A stretch of 64,000 bases of DNA, taken from the NCBI GenBank assembly GCA_038501195.1, contig JBBPUQ010000003.1:5610501-5674500 (forward strand). The letters are read 5' to 3'. Of this stretch, positions 21,873-33,614 are shown piece after piece (the stretch's first letter is position 1; every line of letters begins with the position of its first letter). This stretch comes from Nemania diffusa (lineage: Eukaryota; Ascomycota; Sordariomycetes; Xylariales; Xylariaceae). Made by a program: the position numbers and the translations under genes. Below the pieces are notes generated by a model, which saw only the letters and a list, made by a program, of their open reading frames with translations, did not search any database and had not been told where the DNA came from.

Positions 21873-22925
21873 ATGTTCACCCGCTTCGTCATGTTGTCGA
21901 TATACCTACCTATCTACCGTTATTGTACCAGTGATGCTGCGGATAGTCTATATCATGGATTCTTGTCGCCCAGTTTCTCCCCTTCTGTAGAGAAGAACTC
22001 TACAATTGTAGGGGCGATAAGTTCCTGAAGCGTCCAGCCCCGCGTGAACCATCTGCAGTCCCGGAAAGCCGACTCCCAAAACTTTGCTTCGTCCTCTTCA
22101 GTTAAAACGTCTGGTAGGTAGGTATACGTAACATTTAGTACACGTCTTGAGTTCTCTTGGCCAAAGCACTGCCACCACTATTGCCATTACCCATGACAGA
22201 GCTTGATATACCGTTAATCCTTAGAATAATTTCTTCCTTCTCTATCTCACAATTAGTATACGGGGTACCTCAATGTGGGGGTTTGCATCTTCATGAGAGT
22301 GAGAGGGTTGAGGAAATGTCGGCGCATTCTACAATTTATTGATTAGGCGGCTGGTCATTTGTGTCCTTTTCAATGACCGTGATAGACTCACGCAGATTGT
22401 CAGAAGTTCCGGCGGCAAGCATTGAGAAGATCTCACACAAGTCAGCCAGGAACAATTAGCCTGATGAATGAACTACTGATTAGAAAATTCGTGATCTGAA
22501 GAGCAGCGGATTACCATTATATAGTGGTGATTTCAGCAGAGCCGAACCTCCTCTACCAATTTGGAACAAGCTTAAAGACTCTCCTGTAAGTTAGTGGTCA
22601 GTGGTTACAGAAATGTTGGTGCTCTCCAATTGGCACATAGCAGCTTGCATCAACAGGATAAGTCATCGTGTGAGCGGGTGCTACTGCAACATATGAATTA
22701 CACATAAGATGATGGGTCATAATTATCAGTTTTAAAATATGTTTACAGCTCCCTAATCTACCTGACAATAAGCAGCCGCTACCTAAAAAATATGTGTTTC
22801 GAAAACTGTTCTCTCTCTAAAAGTGGACCAGAGCTATCATGGTTGCAGCCAATAGGCAGCCGTTATCTATCAGCTAGGGCTCAGCTGCTATGTGTGAGCC
22901 GATAACCGATCACCCTATTATCCGA
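21873..22925. other. intergenic, no gene supported
   Basis: AT-rich spacer between the HeLo relic and the tRNA. Short imperfect repeats of the type cagccgYTAYCTA occur near 22772 and 22858. No coding region is supported. Confidence 0.45.
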
Positions 22926-23023
22926 GGCAAGATGGCCGAGTTGGTTATGGCGTGAGGTTAAGGTCACCTTAGCACAATTTCCTCATGGAGAAATCCGCGT
23001 GGGTTCAAGTCCCACTCTTGTCA
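22926..23023 (+). tRNA. tRNA-Leu(AAG) with intron
   Basis: The acceptor arm GGCAAGA (22926-22932) pairs with TCTTGTC (23016-23022), with one G-T pair, and is followed by discriminator A. The D stem GCC..GGC is present. The anticodon stem TGAGG (22953-22957) pairs with CCTCA (22981-22985). The loop TTAAGG holds the anticodon AAG at 22960-22962, one base before a 16-base intron (22964-22979). The intron contains CCTTA, which can pair with the anticodon TAAGG, the usual anticodon-intron helix. A long variable arm typical of leucine tRNAs follows, then T arm GTGGG-TTCAAGT-CCCAC. The gene reads leucine codon CUU (and CUC through inosine). CCA is not encoded, as expected in eukaryotes. Confidence 0.93.
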
Positions 23024-23036
23024 GAACTTCAATTAA

Positions 23037-23045
23037 TTTTTTTTT
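23037..23045 (+). terminator. Pol III terminator of tRNA-Leu
   Basis: A run of nine T begins 14 bases after the tRNA end, the standard RNA polymerase III stop signal. Confidence 0.7.
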
Positions 23046-24465
23046 ATTGTTTTTGACGCTTTTTCTTCTACCTCTCGTCGTTTATATAGAGTAGACATAG
23101 GAATGAGTTGCTAAAGGTTACTACAGTTTTGCGTTGATTTAATTTGAGCTGTGCTTATCGGGCGACTGCCTGCCGGTTGTCCCTGTGCAGGGGCCGGAAA
23201 TAAAAGGTCGGATTCGCGGATTCGTCAAACATGCAAGCAAGGTATGATAGAATTATAATTTACAGCTTGTTCGATATAGTCAACATAGAGAATCCATTGT
23301 TGTAGTTGATAGATAAGGCTGCTCCACGTCGGCAGTGCGTGTAGCGGAGGAGGCTTGACCCGTGTAGGAAAGTACACGCGACGATAGGCAGTTATATTCC
23401 ACCCCTCGTGGTCCCTGGCATATCAAGTCCTCTAAATAGATGCTCTATTACTGCTGGTCAGTCTAGACTGTCACAATCTACCGGTTCTCTTTCTCCCTTA
23501 GCTATCAAACTATCAAACTTGCCTCCTTTCCCTTCCCCCTTGATGCGAAAGACTAACCCGCTTCTTCACGCTTAGCCGACGCTACCACGGCATGATCATG
23601 AGGAGGAGAGGGACAATGCGCTGAGAGGCCCGCCATCGTACCAAACCCCGAACGCCCAATCCAGTGTATCTATCATATCATATCATGGTAATCCTAGTGT
23701 TAGGTAATCTGGAAATGATGTCAGGACCTCGCTCTTAGTAGTCCACCTCCGCAGTTCAGCTGAAGCCCCACAGACTGATACGATGGGTTGCCTATCTTAG
23801 GCTATCTATGATTGGTCTGTAGATAGACACTGCTTTAATTATTGAGAGATCTGCAATGCATGTAGACATGTAGGTATTCTTTTGAGGATGCATTCGGCGG
23901 GGATTACGCAGCTAGCCATGCGCAGATAGATAGTTTAACGTCTCAGCCTTGAAGGTTGTAAGTAAGGTTCAACTGTACTGCATGTTGTTCTGCATTAGGC
24001 ACTAGGTCAAGCTGCACTTGGTCAGAGTAACGACTATGTAGGTCGATTCGAGGCTGGCAAGTAACTTCAACGACAAAAACAACAGCAGCAAACAATAACG
24101 CATGTTGTCGTCGGTCGATCCTCCTCAATCGAGCTATTGCTGCGCGTGCGCACGCGTCTGGTCCGAAGATAAGATCGCTGTTCCGATTAGGTAGTGCACA
24201 CTAATCAGGCCTAGTCAGGGCATGGCTTTCGCCCTATTACCTTAGTGTCAGCGTACTCGGATATGCCCGGATTCCTACAACACTTCCTGGGGTCGTAGAA
24301 TTAATCTCTCAGTACCTGCATACGCATGTGTGTGTATATATAGGTAGGTCGGTGTGCGTCGAGCTCTCTCCTGTCTTTTGACGAGTAGGACTTCGACGAG
24401 TCAACCGACGCCGCCGACGAAGTACCCAGGGAGCTAGTCCATATCACACGGGAATCTACTTCAAG
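23046..24465. other. intergenic, no gene supported
   Basis: Spacer between tRNA-Leu and the polyamine oxidase. A short tatcatatcatatcat repeat lies near 23670. A TATATATAG stretch at about 24336, some 130 bases upstream of the oxidase ATG, is a possible TATA element. No exon found. Confidence 0.5.
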
Positions 24466-26137
24466 ATGAGACCCTCCACGCAAAGCCTCCTCGCGGCCTA
24501 CTGTGCCCTGAGCGCCTCCCACGTGGCCGCTGTCCCAGTCGCCGACAGCAAGGCGGCCCAATGCCGTAAGACTAAGGTTGCCATCCTCGGCGCTGGGGTC
24601 ACCGGCATCACGGCCGCGCAGGCCCTCACCAACGCCTCCATCACAGATTTCCTCATTGTGGAGCGCAATGACTACATTGGTGGCAGAGTCAAGCACACCA
24701 ACTTCGGCAAGAAGGCCGACGGCTCGCCCTACACGGTCGAGCTCGGCGCCAACTGGGTGCAGGGCCTAGGCTCGCCAGGCGGTCCCGAGAACCCCATCTG
24801 GACGCTGGCGAAGAAGTACAAGGTGCAGAATACGTACTCGAACTACAGCTCCATCCTGACCTACGACGAAGGGGGCGCCGCCGACTTCGGCTCTCTCTTC
24901 GACGACATGGATGCCGCGTACAGCATCGCCGAGCAAGACTCTGGGTACCTCATCACCGAGAACCTGCAGGATACTAGCATGCGCGCTGCGTACAGCGTCG
25001 CGGGATGGAAACCTAAGAAGGACATGCACGCCCAAGCACTCGAGTGGTGGTACTGGGACTGGGAGACGTCCTACTCGCCTGAGGAGTCCGGTTTCCTGTA
25101 TGGCATTACGGGTTATAACTTGACCTTCTACCAGTGGAGCGACGAGAACAATTTCGTCATCGACCAGAGGGGGTTCAACGCCTTCATCATCGGCGAGGCA
25201 AACTCGTACCTCAAGAAGAACGATCCGCGTCTTCTGCTGAATACGGTGGTGAAGTCCGTGACCTACAGCCCTCAGGGCGTTACGGTTACCTTTGACAACG
25301 GGGGCTGCATTGAAGCTGAGCGTAAGCGAATTTGCCAAGCTTTGCTTTATTATTGGAGCCGTTGCTGACTAGATCATAGATGCCATCGCAACCTTTTCCG
25401 TAGGTGTGCTACAGAATGACGTTGTAGAATTCAAGCCAAAGCTGCCACGCTGGAAGCGAGATGCGATTGAGCAGTTCCAGATGGGAACATACACCAAAGT
25501 GTTCCTCCAGTTCAACGAGACATTCTGGGACGTGGACACGCAGTACTTCCTCTACGCTGACGCGAACACTCGCGGTTATTATCCCGTCTGGCAGTCGCTC
25601 AGCGGCCCGGGCTTCCACGAGGGCTCGAACATCATCTTCGCGACGGTGGTAGGCCGCGAGTCGTATCGTATCGAGGAGCAGCCCGACGAAGTGACCAAGG
25701 CGGAGTGCCTCGCGGTTCTCAGGGCTATGTTCCCCGACAAGCACATCCCCGAGCCCACCGCCTTCATGTATCCTCGGTGGAGCACGGAAGAGTGGGCGTT
25801 CGGCTCGTACAGCAACTGGCCTGTCGGCATGACGCTCGAAAAGCACCAGAATCTACGCGCTAACGTGGATAGACTGTGGTTTGCCGGCGAGGGTACCTCG
25901 GCGCAGTACTATGGCTTCTTGCAGGGAGCCTATTTCGAGGGTCGCGATGTCGCGCAGCGCGTTGCTGGGTTGTTGAATGGCCCCGACAAGAAGGTGCAGT
26001 GCAATAACAAGACGTCTATCGACTGTGGCACTATGGTGCAGTACGATGTTCTCCATGGCACAACTTTCCCCGACGATTTCGACATCCAGAATGGATGGCC
26101 AGTGAGCAGCTTCTTAACCTATGGGTTTGATGGATAG
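24466..26137 (+). CDS. secreted FAD-dependent polyamine oxidase
   Basis: Two exons, 24466-25321 and 25380-26137 (1614 nt, 537 residues). The 58-base intron has GTAAGC..TAG ends. A signal peptide (about residues 1-25, ending AAVPVA) precedes the FAD Rossmann loop VAILGAGVTGITAA. Then come ERNDYIGGRVKHTNFG, VELGANWVQG, PRLLLNTVVKSVTYSPQGV, FSVGVLQNDVVEFKPKLP and the C-terminal FAD loop LWFAGEGTSAQYYGFLQGAY. This follows the plant-type extracellular polyamine oxidases along the whole length and belongs to the flavin amine oxidase family. The likely reaction is oxidation of spermine or spermidine with release of hydrogen peroxide, outside the cell or in a secretory compartment. Substrate choice is inferred from family only. 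An extra C-terminal stretch of about 40 residues with four Cys may be structural. Confidence 0.9.
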
Positions 26138-26569
26138 TCGAAGAAAATCAAAGGGGAACCGTGTAATGATATTTTCATGGGTACCTAGATCGTGGGGTCG
26201 GGGTTTTAACCTCCCTTTAATGTTTAGATATTAATCTTACAAGTCGTCATTCGCTGTCAGGTTGACGAGACTGAGAACGAGTACCCACTAGTTTACGTGC
26301 CATTACTCCAGAATCGATCTAGTGCTTGCTGCCGCACTTCCCATGCCCAATGATGACATGTCTGCAGTGTGATGCATTAGTAAATACCTAGGTAGTTTAG
26401 GCAAGTCTTGGCTTGGAGAACCACAACTAACCTGATGCACGACTGGACTGACGTCCTTCTTTTCGTCAACCTCGTCATCTTCATCTGTTACCATGCGAAC
26501 ACCGTTCTGAACGTACTTCTTGAGTACTAAAGACCTCTACCATTAGTTCAAATAGTACTATGCTACCGC
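26138..26569. other. convergent intergenic spacer
   Basis: 3' flanks of two converging genes. A short acidic open stretch on the minus strand (26303-26494) has no support as a gene. Confidence 0.45.
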
Positions 26570-27505
26570 TCAGGAGATACTCAATGTCATGCGGCGGATC
26601 AACTCATACACTTGTATGGGAGACTCAATGGACGGTAAGCACGACTCACGGGTTCTCCGCCATCTGCCAGTTTCACCAACACACTTCCTCCACCTACTAA
26701 TCTGGCGCTCATCGTCCTCGCATCGCCGGCCCATCCAGAAACGACAGTACCACTGAAACCAGCCGCGCACGTCGTATCGGTGGGCGATCCAGCCGGCAGC
26801 CTCCCACTGTTCGATGCTCTGGCCGCAGGCCACGCCGTACTTGTTGATTTCCGGATCGTAGGCGGCAGAGGCGAGATATCGCCCTACAGACAAACCAGCC
26901 GTCCAGGATTCTGGCAATTCCCGCCAGTCCTCCGAGACGGTAGTGTCTAGATGTCGCGAATACAAGGGCCGCCAGTACGAGCCGCCGAAGCTCCCTTCGC
27001 GGATTATAGCCTCGGGGGACTTGTTGGGCATGAATAGGGGGTGCGACTCGAAGTGGTAGTTGCCTTCGTCATCGCGTGTCGGGGGTGGTGCCGACGGTGT
27101 CCATGACGACCAGCTCGCTTTTAAGGCCTCAAGGTCTTCTCCAGACTGTATCTCAGAGCTTGGAGAAAGCCGTGCTGATTTTGTTCTTGTTGTTGCTGAC
27201 TCTGTCGCTTGTTGCTCTAGTGGTGTTGCTTTACGGCGTAGCTGACGACTAGTTGGCGGTGGGTTGTATTCCCCGTCTTCTACGTAATTTGGCTTGTTGG
27301 ACACATTTGCAATACGTGCTGATGTGCGAGTAGGTTGGGATGCATGTAGCTTTCGACGTTTCGACGCTGGCTCTCTTGAAACCGTAGGCTGAGGAGGTGA
27401 ACTCTTCATGGGCTGTGAGACTAATTCGCCTTGCAAACCCAGACCTTTCACAAGACTCTCATTCCGCCTGATATTTTCAAGTCGGCGAGCTTCGTAGGTA
27501 CTCAT
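26570..27505 (-). CDS. conserved protein with GWFQWYCRFWMGRR motif, function unknown
   Basis: Single exon, 311 residues, ATG at 27505. The first 130 residues are polar, low in order and rich in Ser, Pro, Arg and Lys (SKRRKLHASQ, a possible nuclear signal). The C-terminal half is dense in Trp and Tyr and very conserved-looking: FGGSYWRPLYSR, SVGRYLASAAYDPEINKYGV, WEAAGWIAHRYDVRGWFQWY and CRFWMGRRCEDDERQISRW. I recall this block from uncharacterised proteins of fungi and other eukaryotes but cannot attach a function. The abundance of aromatic and Arg residues with a basic tail suggests a nucleic-acid-related or nuclear role, which is inference only. The protein may continue in a 3' exon that I did not find. 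Confidence 0.75.
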   Translation of the reverse strand: MSTYEARRLENIRRNESLVKGLGLQGELVSQPMKSSPPQPTVSREPASKRRKLHASQPTRTSARIANVSNKPNYVEDGEYNPPPTSRQLRRKATPLEQQATESATTRTKSARLSPSSEIQSGEDLEALKASWSSWTPSAPPPTRDDEGNYHFESHPLFMPNKSPEAIIREGSFGGSYWRPLYSRHLDTTVSEDWRELPESWTAGLSVGRYLASAAYDPEINKYGVACGQSIEQWEAAGWIAHRYDVRGWFQWYCRFWMGRRCEDDERQISRWRKCVGETGRWRRTRESCLPSIESPIQVYELIRRMTLSIS

Positions 27506-28707
27506 ATTATTCTAGGCATATGAGATAGTTATATGCAGAGGGGCTAGTGTATTAGGGACTGTGTGGTTATCTGTCCAGAATTGAGCTTGGGGAGGGACGA
27601 TGATGGTTGTCAACTACCAGGTTAGGTAGGTATCTACGTCATTATCTAACCTACATGGGGTAGAGAAGGGACCTTGCGTGAGAGAATGATACATCATTTA
27701 TCAAGACCGCAGAGCACAATCCGGGTTGTATATCTATTTAGTAAAACTAATACATGAATAAGTCAATAAATAGGTAAATGTATATGTATATATTATAATT
27801 GTTGACATATCGTATTGGTATATTATTACCGTAAGGTGAACTTTGAGTAACAGTACTAAGGGAGATAAGCTTTATTAGTGGTCTGAAAACTAGGTACCTA
27901 TACCTACCTTATTCAATGTAGTGATGTATTTTGTGTCTCCCTTTCGCGAGCTCGCAAAACAAAATGGGTTTACTTTCTAACACAAATTATACTGCGTGAA
28001 ATAGACGAGCGGAGAATGACGTAGTAAATGGGGGGTTTGTACCTACATATAAAATTTATTGAAAATAGATTCCCGCCTACTGTATCCCAATGGAGATATA
28101 CCAAGTATTATTTTACACCAAGCTTTTAGGTACCGTGTAGCGGTACGCTAATGCCAAGATAATTTGTAGGTAGACCCTAGATACCTAGGTACCCCAGTAT
28201 GGGTAACATTACAACCCCCCTGAGATCCAGATGCTGCCGCCATGCAAGTGGTAAAATAATTTAAATGTCTCTTACACTCGTACACTATATAAGTTGCACC
28301 CATCACGAAGGTTTAGATTCTCAACAAAGTTGACTCCCTCATTAGAAGTACCACTTTTTGAAACTTACCCCTCCCGACCTCATATTTTCTGTTTCATCTT
28401 GATGCGCATGGATTCTATTAAAATTCTCTTACTAGAATGGGACCCCAAGAAACTCAAAGTTCCAACCCTTATTTCCCCGAGTGCGTGAGCCTCGTAACCC
28501 TCTGCGATAACGGTCGCGAACTTCTTCAAAACTCGATGTTAATCGACTAAACCTGAACGGCCCTGGCCAGAGAATAAACCTTCTCGAGCTATCCGAATAA
28601 CTCGTAATTGAGTATAGGGAACTGATCTGGCAGCTCAGTTGCTTTCAACGGGCGCCATTCCACGTCTGATCGTCATCAAGCCACCGGTTGGAAATACCTG
28701 GATCAAC
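27506..28707. other. 1.2-kb intergenic region with TACCTAGGTA clusters
   Basis: AT-rich. TAGGTACCTA-type steps cluster at 27889-27915 and 28125-28200. No coding exon is supported, though the transcript leader of the transporter gene probably lies at its right end. Confidence 0.5.
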
Positions 28708-30947
28708 ATGGCGCGCAGCTCATCTCACAGCTCATCCTCCGCCTCGTCGATGGCGACCGAGAGCTTCCCTCCTTTCCCTAACTTTGATGCGACGGATAGA
28801 CCTTCGGCATCCCATATCTCGTCGACTTCGAGCGCCCCGATAGGATCCGAGAATTCGCGTACTCAAAATCGGGTGCAGTACGACTTGAGTGTCGAAGTTC
28901 CCGTCGCCGCCAAATCCGCGCCCCATATACCCCCAATGTCTCCTAGCGCAGTCTTGCGACGACGCAGCACACGAGCCAATACCTTCAGAACCCTAGAAGA
29001 GTTTGAAGACTTCGAGAGCAGACCAGGTTGGCGTCCCGGCGCAGAGCCCGGCATTGATCCTAAGAAGCCGGATGGCGGACGAGACGCCGCTCCTGATCTT
29101 CATGCCGAATGTCAGATCACGGTTGTCGATTTCTCCCAAGATGACCTCAAGGTTCACGAGTTCGACAATGCCGAATTGATCGAATTTGTGAAACAACCGC
29201 AGCCCTCCTGGGTCAAGTGTCGATGGATAAACGTGAATGGTCTCTCCTGGGACGTCATTCAGGCGCTGGGCAAATCTAAGGATCTCCATGGGCTTGCTAT
29301 CGAGGATATCATGAATACACGGAATCGAACAAAAGCTGACTGGTGAGTCTGGAAAGCTTCTTTTTCTCTTCCCATCACAATGTTTAAGGGATAATACGGC
29401 CCTCATAGTCACTGTATCTTAGGAGTTTAGAAGTTTGCGTTGGTGATTAAGTTCCCGTCCATGTCACTGTCATTGTTCTTTGTAGTCTAGTAACTAACGA
29501 ATTGATATCTAGGTACCCTGGACATGCGTTTCTGATTCTTACATGTTTAAAGCTAGTGCGTCTAGATGACGACAGCGATAGCAGCAGTGATGAAGAGGAC
29601 TCCGATGAAGAAGTTGACAAGAACGTGCTACGAAGAGCCAAGAAAAAGGTTCGACAATGGCTACCGGGGAAGAAAGTAACGGATCTTGCGGCGGCGAGTG
29701 TGCTCGAGAAAGGGAGGAGACTAAGCACAACAGGTCCCAGCCCTACACGCCACTCTACTGGATTCTCTAGCACCTACAATCCAAACACGGTCCGTACTCT
29801 ACAGCGCTACCATGCAGCTCCTAATGCAGCACGGACGGATTATATGGAGAAGCATTCGGCTCTAGCAGCTAAGGGCTTAGCTGTCTCGGCTGAACAAGTG
29901 GCCATGTTCATCACATCGGACAACACTGTAATTGCCTTCTTTGAGCAGTCAGCTGATAATGTCGAAGAACCTATTCTCGCCCGGTTACGGAGTCCGACGA
30001 CCATCCTACGCAAATGCTGCGATGCCTCGATGGTCGCTCAGGCTATTATTGATGCCATTATTGACATGGCCATCCCGGTGACGGCTTGCTATGCTGATAT
30101 CGTAGGCGATTTGGAGCTCGATGTGTTGACACACCCGAATGTGAAGCACACCAAAAGCTTATACATCATCATCTCAGAAATCAACAAGCTGTTTAGCTTT
30201 GTCAATCCTATTCAGGCACTCATCAGCTCATTGCGCGATCACAAGACAAAATTAAGCCAAGAAGACGTATCTAGGGAGCTGCAAAACCCGCTGGGAGGCG
30301 TGATCATCACACCAGTAACATATACCTATCTAGGCGACGTGGTAAGTATCAATTTCTTGTATATGATGTTTGTGTTAGTTTCTCGGCTTGGTGTCTTTAC
30401 TCAATACGCCCTTATTGTCACCAACCTATTCGAGCTCCAGCAGTCAACCATCTTGTCTCATGTGAGATAACTAACCCTATATTTATAGTACGATCATTGT
30501 GTGCTCATCACAGAGAACTTGACGCAGATTAAGGAGTCTGCAAACCATATGATAGACTTGATCTTCAACACCATTGCGACTTACCAGAACGAGAGCATGA
30601 AGCAACTGACCATTGTCACAATTATTTTCCTGCCACTGACTTTCATCACTGGTTACTTCGGTCAAAACTTCGGGAACTTTCCCGAAGCGCAAAACCATAG
30701 CAGCACGTATTTGTAAGTGCAATAGCCCTTAGACAATTCTATGATGCACAAGCTTACTCTACGCAGCTGGGAAATTGCGGTTCCTGTTGTTGTAGGGACG
30801 GTTATCTTATTGATGCGAGACATCATTAGCGAGTCTCTCTCAATGTTCACCCAGCGAAGATACATTATCGGCGTCCGCAAGAAGAAGAAGCGAAGAATCG
30901 ATAGAGCTAGAAATAAGGATAGATCGCAGCTCGTGGCAAAACCTTGA
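28708..30947 (+). CDS. CorA-family Mg2+/divalent cation transporter
   Basis: There are four exons: 28708-29342, 29513-30341, 30489-30712 and 30767-30947 (1869 nt, 622 residues). Introns are GTGAGT..TAG, GTAAGT..TAG and GTAAGT..CAG. The ATG at 28708 is in good context (caacATGgcg). A long Ser-rich cytosolic N-terminus leads into the CorA soluble domain (WINVNGLSWDVIQALGK, LAIEDIMNTRNRTKADWYPGH) with an acidic insert DSDSSSDEEDSDEEVD. The coiled-coil region (EINKLFSFVNPIQALISSLRDH) is followed by two C-terminal membrane helices. The pore signature after the first is GYFGQNF, a variant of the usual YGMN of CorA. A very basic tail (VRKKKKRRIDRARNKDR) ends the protein. It should move Mg2+ across the plasma or an internal membrane; which one cannot be told. 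Confidence 0.92.
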
Positions 30948-31730
30948 GAGTTACCTCGAATAGGCATATGTTACGGTTGAGGAGATTGTCTGCACTATAC
31001 AGCCCGCGGGTTTAGATGTATGAGACCATGACTGATATGCCTGGATACGCACAACGTTTTGTTTCATATGGTCATTATAGATAGAACGTGAGACGGCGGC
31101 TCCTTTTCAATACGAGTGTTCCGGTTGAGATGGCGAGATACCTGGGTATTATATATACCTCTTTAATCCATACAAAGTACCTAGATAGACTAATGCATTG
31201 ATTGTTGGCAATTTATTTAATGATGTGATGTTGGACCTACTTACCTATTCAAAACGAGTCCGTAGGTAGCTGCACAGAAGCCAACTAAATACCTACCGGT
31301 ACCTAGATACTAAGGTAGGTACTGTAGAGGTTTCACTAGAATCTAGATAGTGACGACCTACATTTATGTAGGTACCACCCAGTCCCTCAGGTAGGTACCT
31401 TCCCCCACCCGGGTCGCACCCGGCATGCTACCCCTGTTAGGTTGGTGCAAGGTTGCGTCATGTGGTCATGCTTTCCGGGACCCTGTTCGGAGCTTGTGTC
31501 TTGCCTACAGTACCTAGACAACCCAGCTAAATCCAGACTATCTCATTCAATCAAATCCACAACATGAGTCAGATATAGTGATTACTTTATCTCAATCGCA
31601 TCTTTACAAACTCGTATAGAGTTTCGATGAGAGATCGAGATAGGCCGCATTATTAGGTCGAATTCTAGTCTGTCACGCGTCCTCTCGCTTTCTTTCCCTT
31701 CTTTTCTCCCTCTGATGAGGTTCTTTTAAG
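30948..31730. other. intergenic, TACCTAGGTA cluster
   Basis: 3' flank of the transporter and 5' flank of the phosphatase. A dense cluster of TAGGTACC/CTAGGTA steps spans about 31230-31400. A TC-rich stretch (31680-31720) just before the phosphatase start may be its promoter/leader. Confidence 0.5.
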
Positions 31731-33614
31731 ATGGTGAGTGTTCCTTCAGCCAGATGTTATTAGGCTGCGTCTTGATTAAATGACTGTTGTATTGTCTTGT
31801 TGTATTAGATTGACTAACGAGGAGACGTGCTTCTAGGCTAACTCGACGACGCCTCTCCTGGCGGACCAACATCGCGATTCCGACTCAGAAGATATCTCCA
31901 GCCGCCAGCCTCCAACGACCCAGTCCGGCCGATCATGGCCATCGAAACTGCGCGAAGTCCTTCTCTTCGTCTGGGCGCTGCTCGCGAGCGCTGGAATCTT
32001 GGTCTTGGCTGTGTGGGCTTCCCACAAACAGCAGACCGACCTGAATCAACCCGCTGGGAAGCGTAATCTCATCTTCATGGTCTCTGATGGCATGGGCCCA
32101 GCCTCACTCTCCTTGACGCGAAGCTTCAGACAGCATACCGAAGGCCTCGAATACGGTGACACCCTCACCCTGGACAAGCACTTCTGGGGCAGTAGCCGCA
32201 CGCGGAGCAGCTCGTCGCTTGTTACAGATAGTGCTGCTGGCGCCACTGCCTTTAGCTGTGCTCAGAAAAGCTACAACGGTGCCATATCTATGCTCCCTGG
32301 CTACACACCCTGTGGAACCGTGCTGGAGGCCGCCAAGAAAGCAGGATACATAACAGGATTGGTTGTTACAACTGACATCACAGATGCCACACCTGCTTGC
32401 TTTGCTAGCCACGTCAACTACCGCTTGCAGCAGGACGAAATCGCCCTCCAGGAGATTGGTCAAGGGCCCCTCGATCGTGTTGTAGATCTAATGCTCGGGG
32501 GCGGTCGATGTCATTTCCTGCCCAATACGACCGAGGGTGGTTGCCGCCAGGATGATATAGATGTCATAGAGTTGGCACAGAAAGAATATGGCTGGAATTA
32601 TATCGGTGATAGACCTGCTTTTGACGAATTCTGGGAGGGCAAAAAGGAGATCCCATTACCCATGCTTGGCTTGTTCGCCCCGACCGACATCCCCTTCGAG
32701 CTGGACCGCCGAAACATGAACGACATATACCCCAGTCTGAGCGAGATGGCTAAGACGGCTTTGCGAACGCTTGAGAAGGCTACGGAAAAGAGCGACAAGG
32801 GCTTCTTCTTGATGATCGAGGGAAGCCGTATTGACCATGCTGGACACGGCAATGACCCGTCCGCCCAAGTCAGGGAGGTGCTTGAATATGACAAGGCTTT
32901 CAAGGCCGTACTCGATTTCCTGGACGAGAGCAAGACTGAAGGCGTTCTGGTTGCTACTAGCGATCACGAGACTGGTGGCTTATCCGTAGCACGACGTAAG
33001 ATGATCATTGTCTCCTTAGCTCCCAACCACACACTAACAACCTCACAGAGACCAACGAGAACTACCCGCAATACCTCTGGTACCCACAAGTCCTAGCCAA
33101 CGCAAGCGCATCCTCGGAGCACCTCGCCCGCCGCCTGTGGAAGCACATTGCCAAGTCATCTGCGTCCTCTTCGACTGAGAAGCTCAAGACCTACATCAAC
33201 GAAGAGCTCGTGATCCCCGGCCTCGGCATACTCGACGCCTCAGACACCGAGCTGGCAGCCGTGGCAGCGCGCCCGGACCTCGCGCAGCCCGCGTTCGCGG
33301 AGATGGTCTCGGTGCGCGCGCAGATCGGGTGGAGCACGCACGGGCACTCGGCCGTCGACGTCAACGTGTACAGCTCCGGCGGCCCCGGCACCGACGCGCT
33401 GCGGGGCAACGTCGAGAACACGGATGTCGGCAAGTTCCTGCGCGAGTACCTCGCCGTCGACGTCGACGCCGTCACGCGCGAGCTCAATGAGAAGATGGGT
33501 AAGAGCGCGCGGACGGCGCAGCAGGGAGAGAGCAGTGGCGACGACGCGGCGAGTGGGGAACACTGGCGCGCTCACGAGGCGGCTGAGTATCGACGGATCA
33601 CTGGGTCTAAGTAG
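31731..33614 (+). CDS. vacuolar-type alkaline phosphatase (PHO8-like)
   Basis: There are three exons: 31731-31733, 31837-32995 and 33049-33614 (1728 nt, 575 residues). The first coding exon is only the ATG, immediately followed by donor GTGAGT. Exon 2 continues ANSTTPLLADQHRDSD. The polar cytosolic tail is followed by a single signal anchor (about residues 40-62), as in yeast vacuolar Pho8. Catalytic and metal motifs are all present: FMVSDGMGPAS, TDSAAGATAF with the nucleophile Ser, EGSRIDHAGHGND, TSDHETGG and the C-terminal WSTHGHSAVDV. The enzyme hydrolyses phosphate monoesters, with Zn2+/Mg2+ at the active site, probably in the vacuole lumen. Fungal orthologues are often induced by phosphate limitation; no PHO element was checked here. 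Confidence 0.94.

Noticed and set aside
24301..25846. Long open frames opposite the polyamine oxidase exons, and similar GC-rich frames opposite other genes (6189-7465, 13221-14228, 41665-42296)
   Set aside because: They mirror exons with strong GC third-position bias, have Arg/Ala-rich repetitive composition and no motif, while the opposite strand encodes a clear protein.
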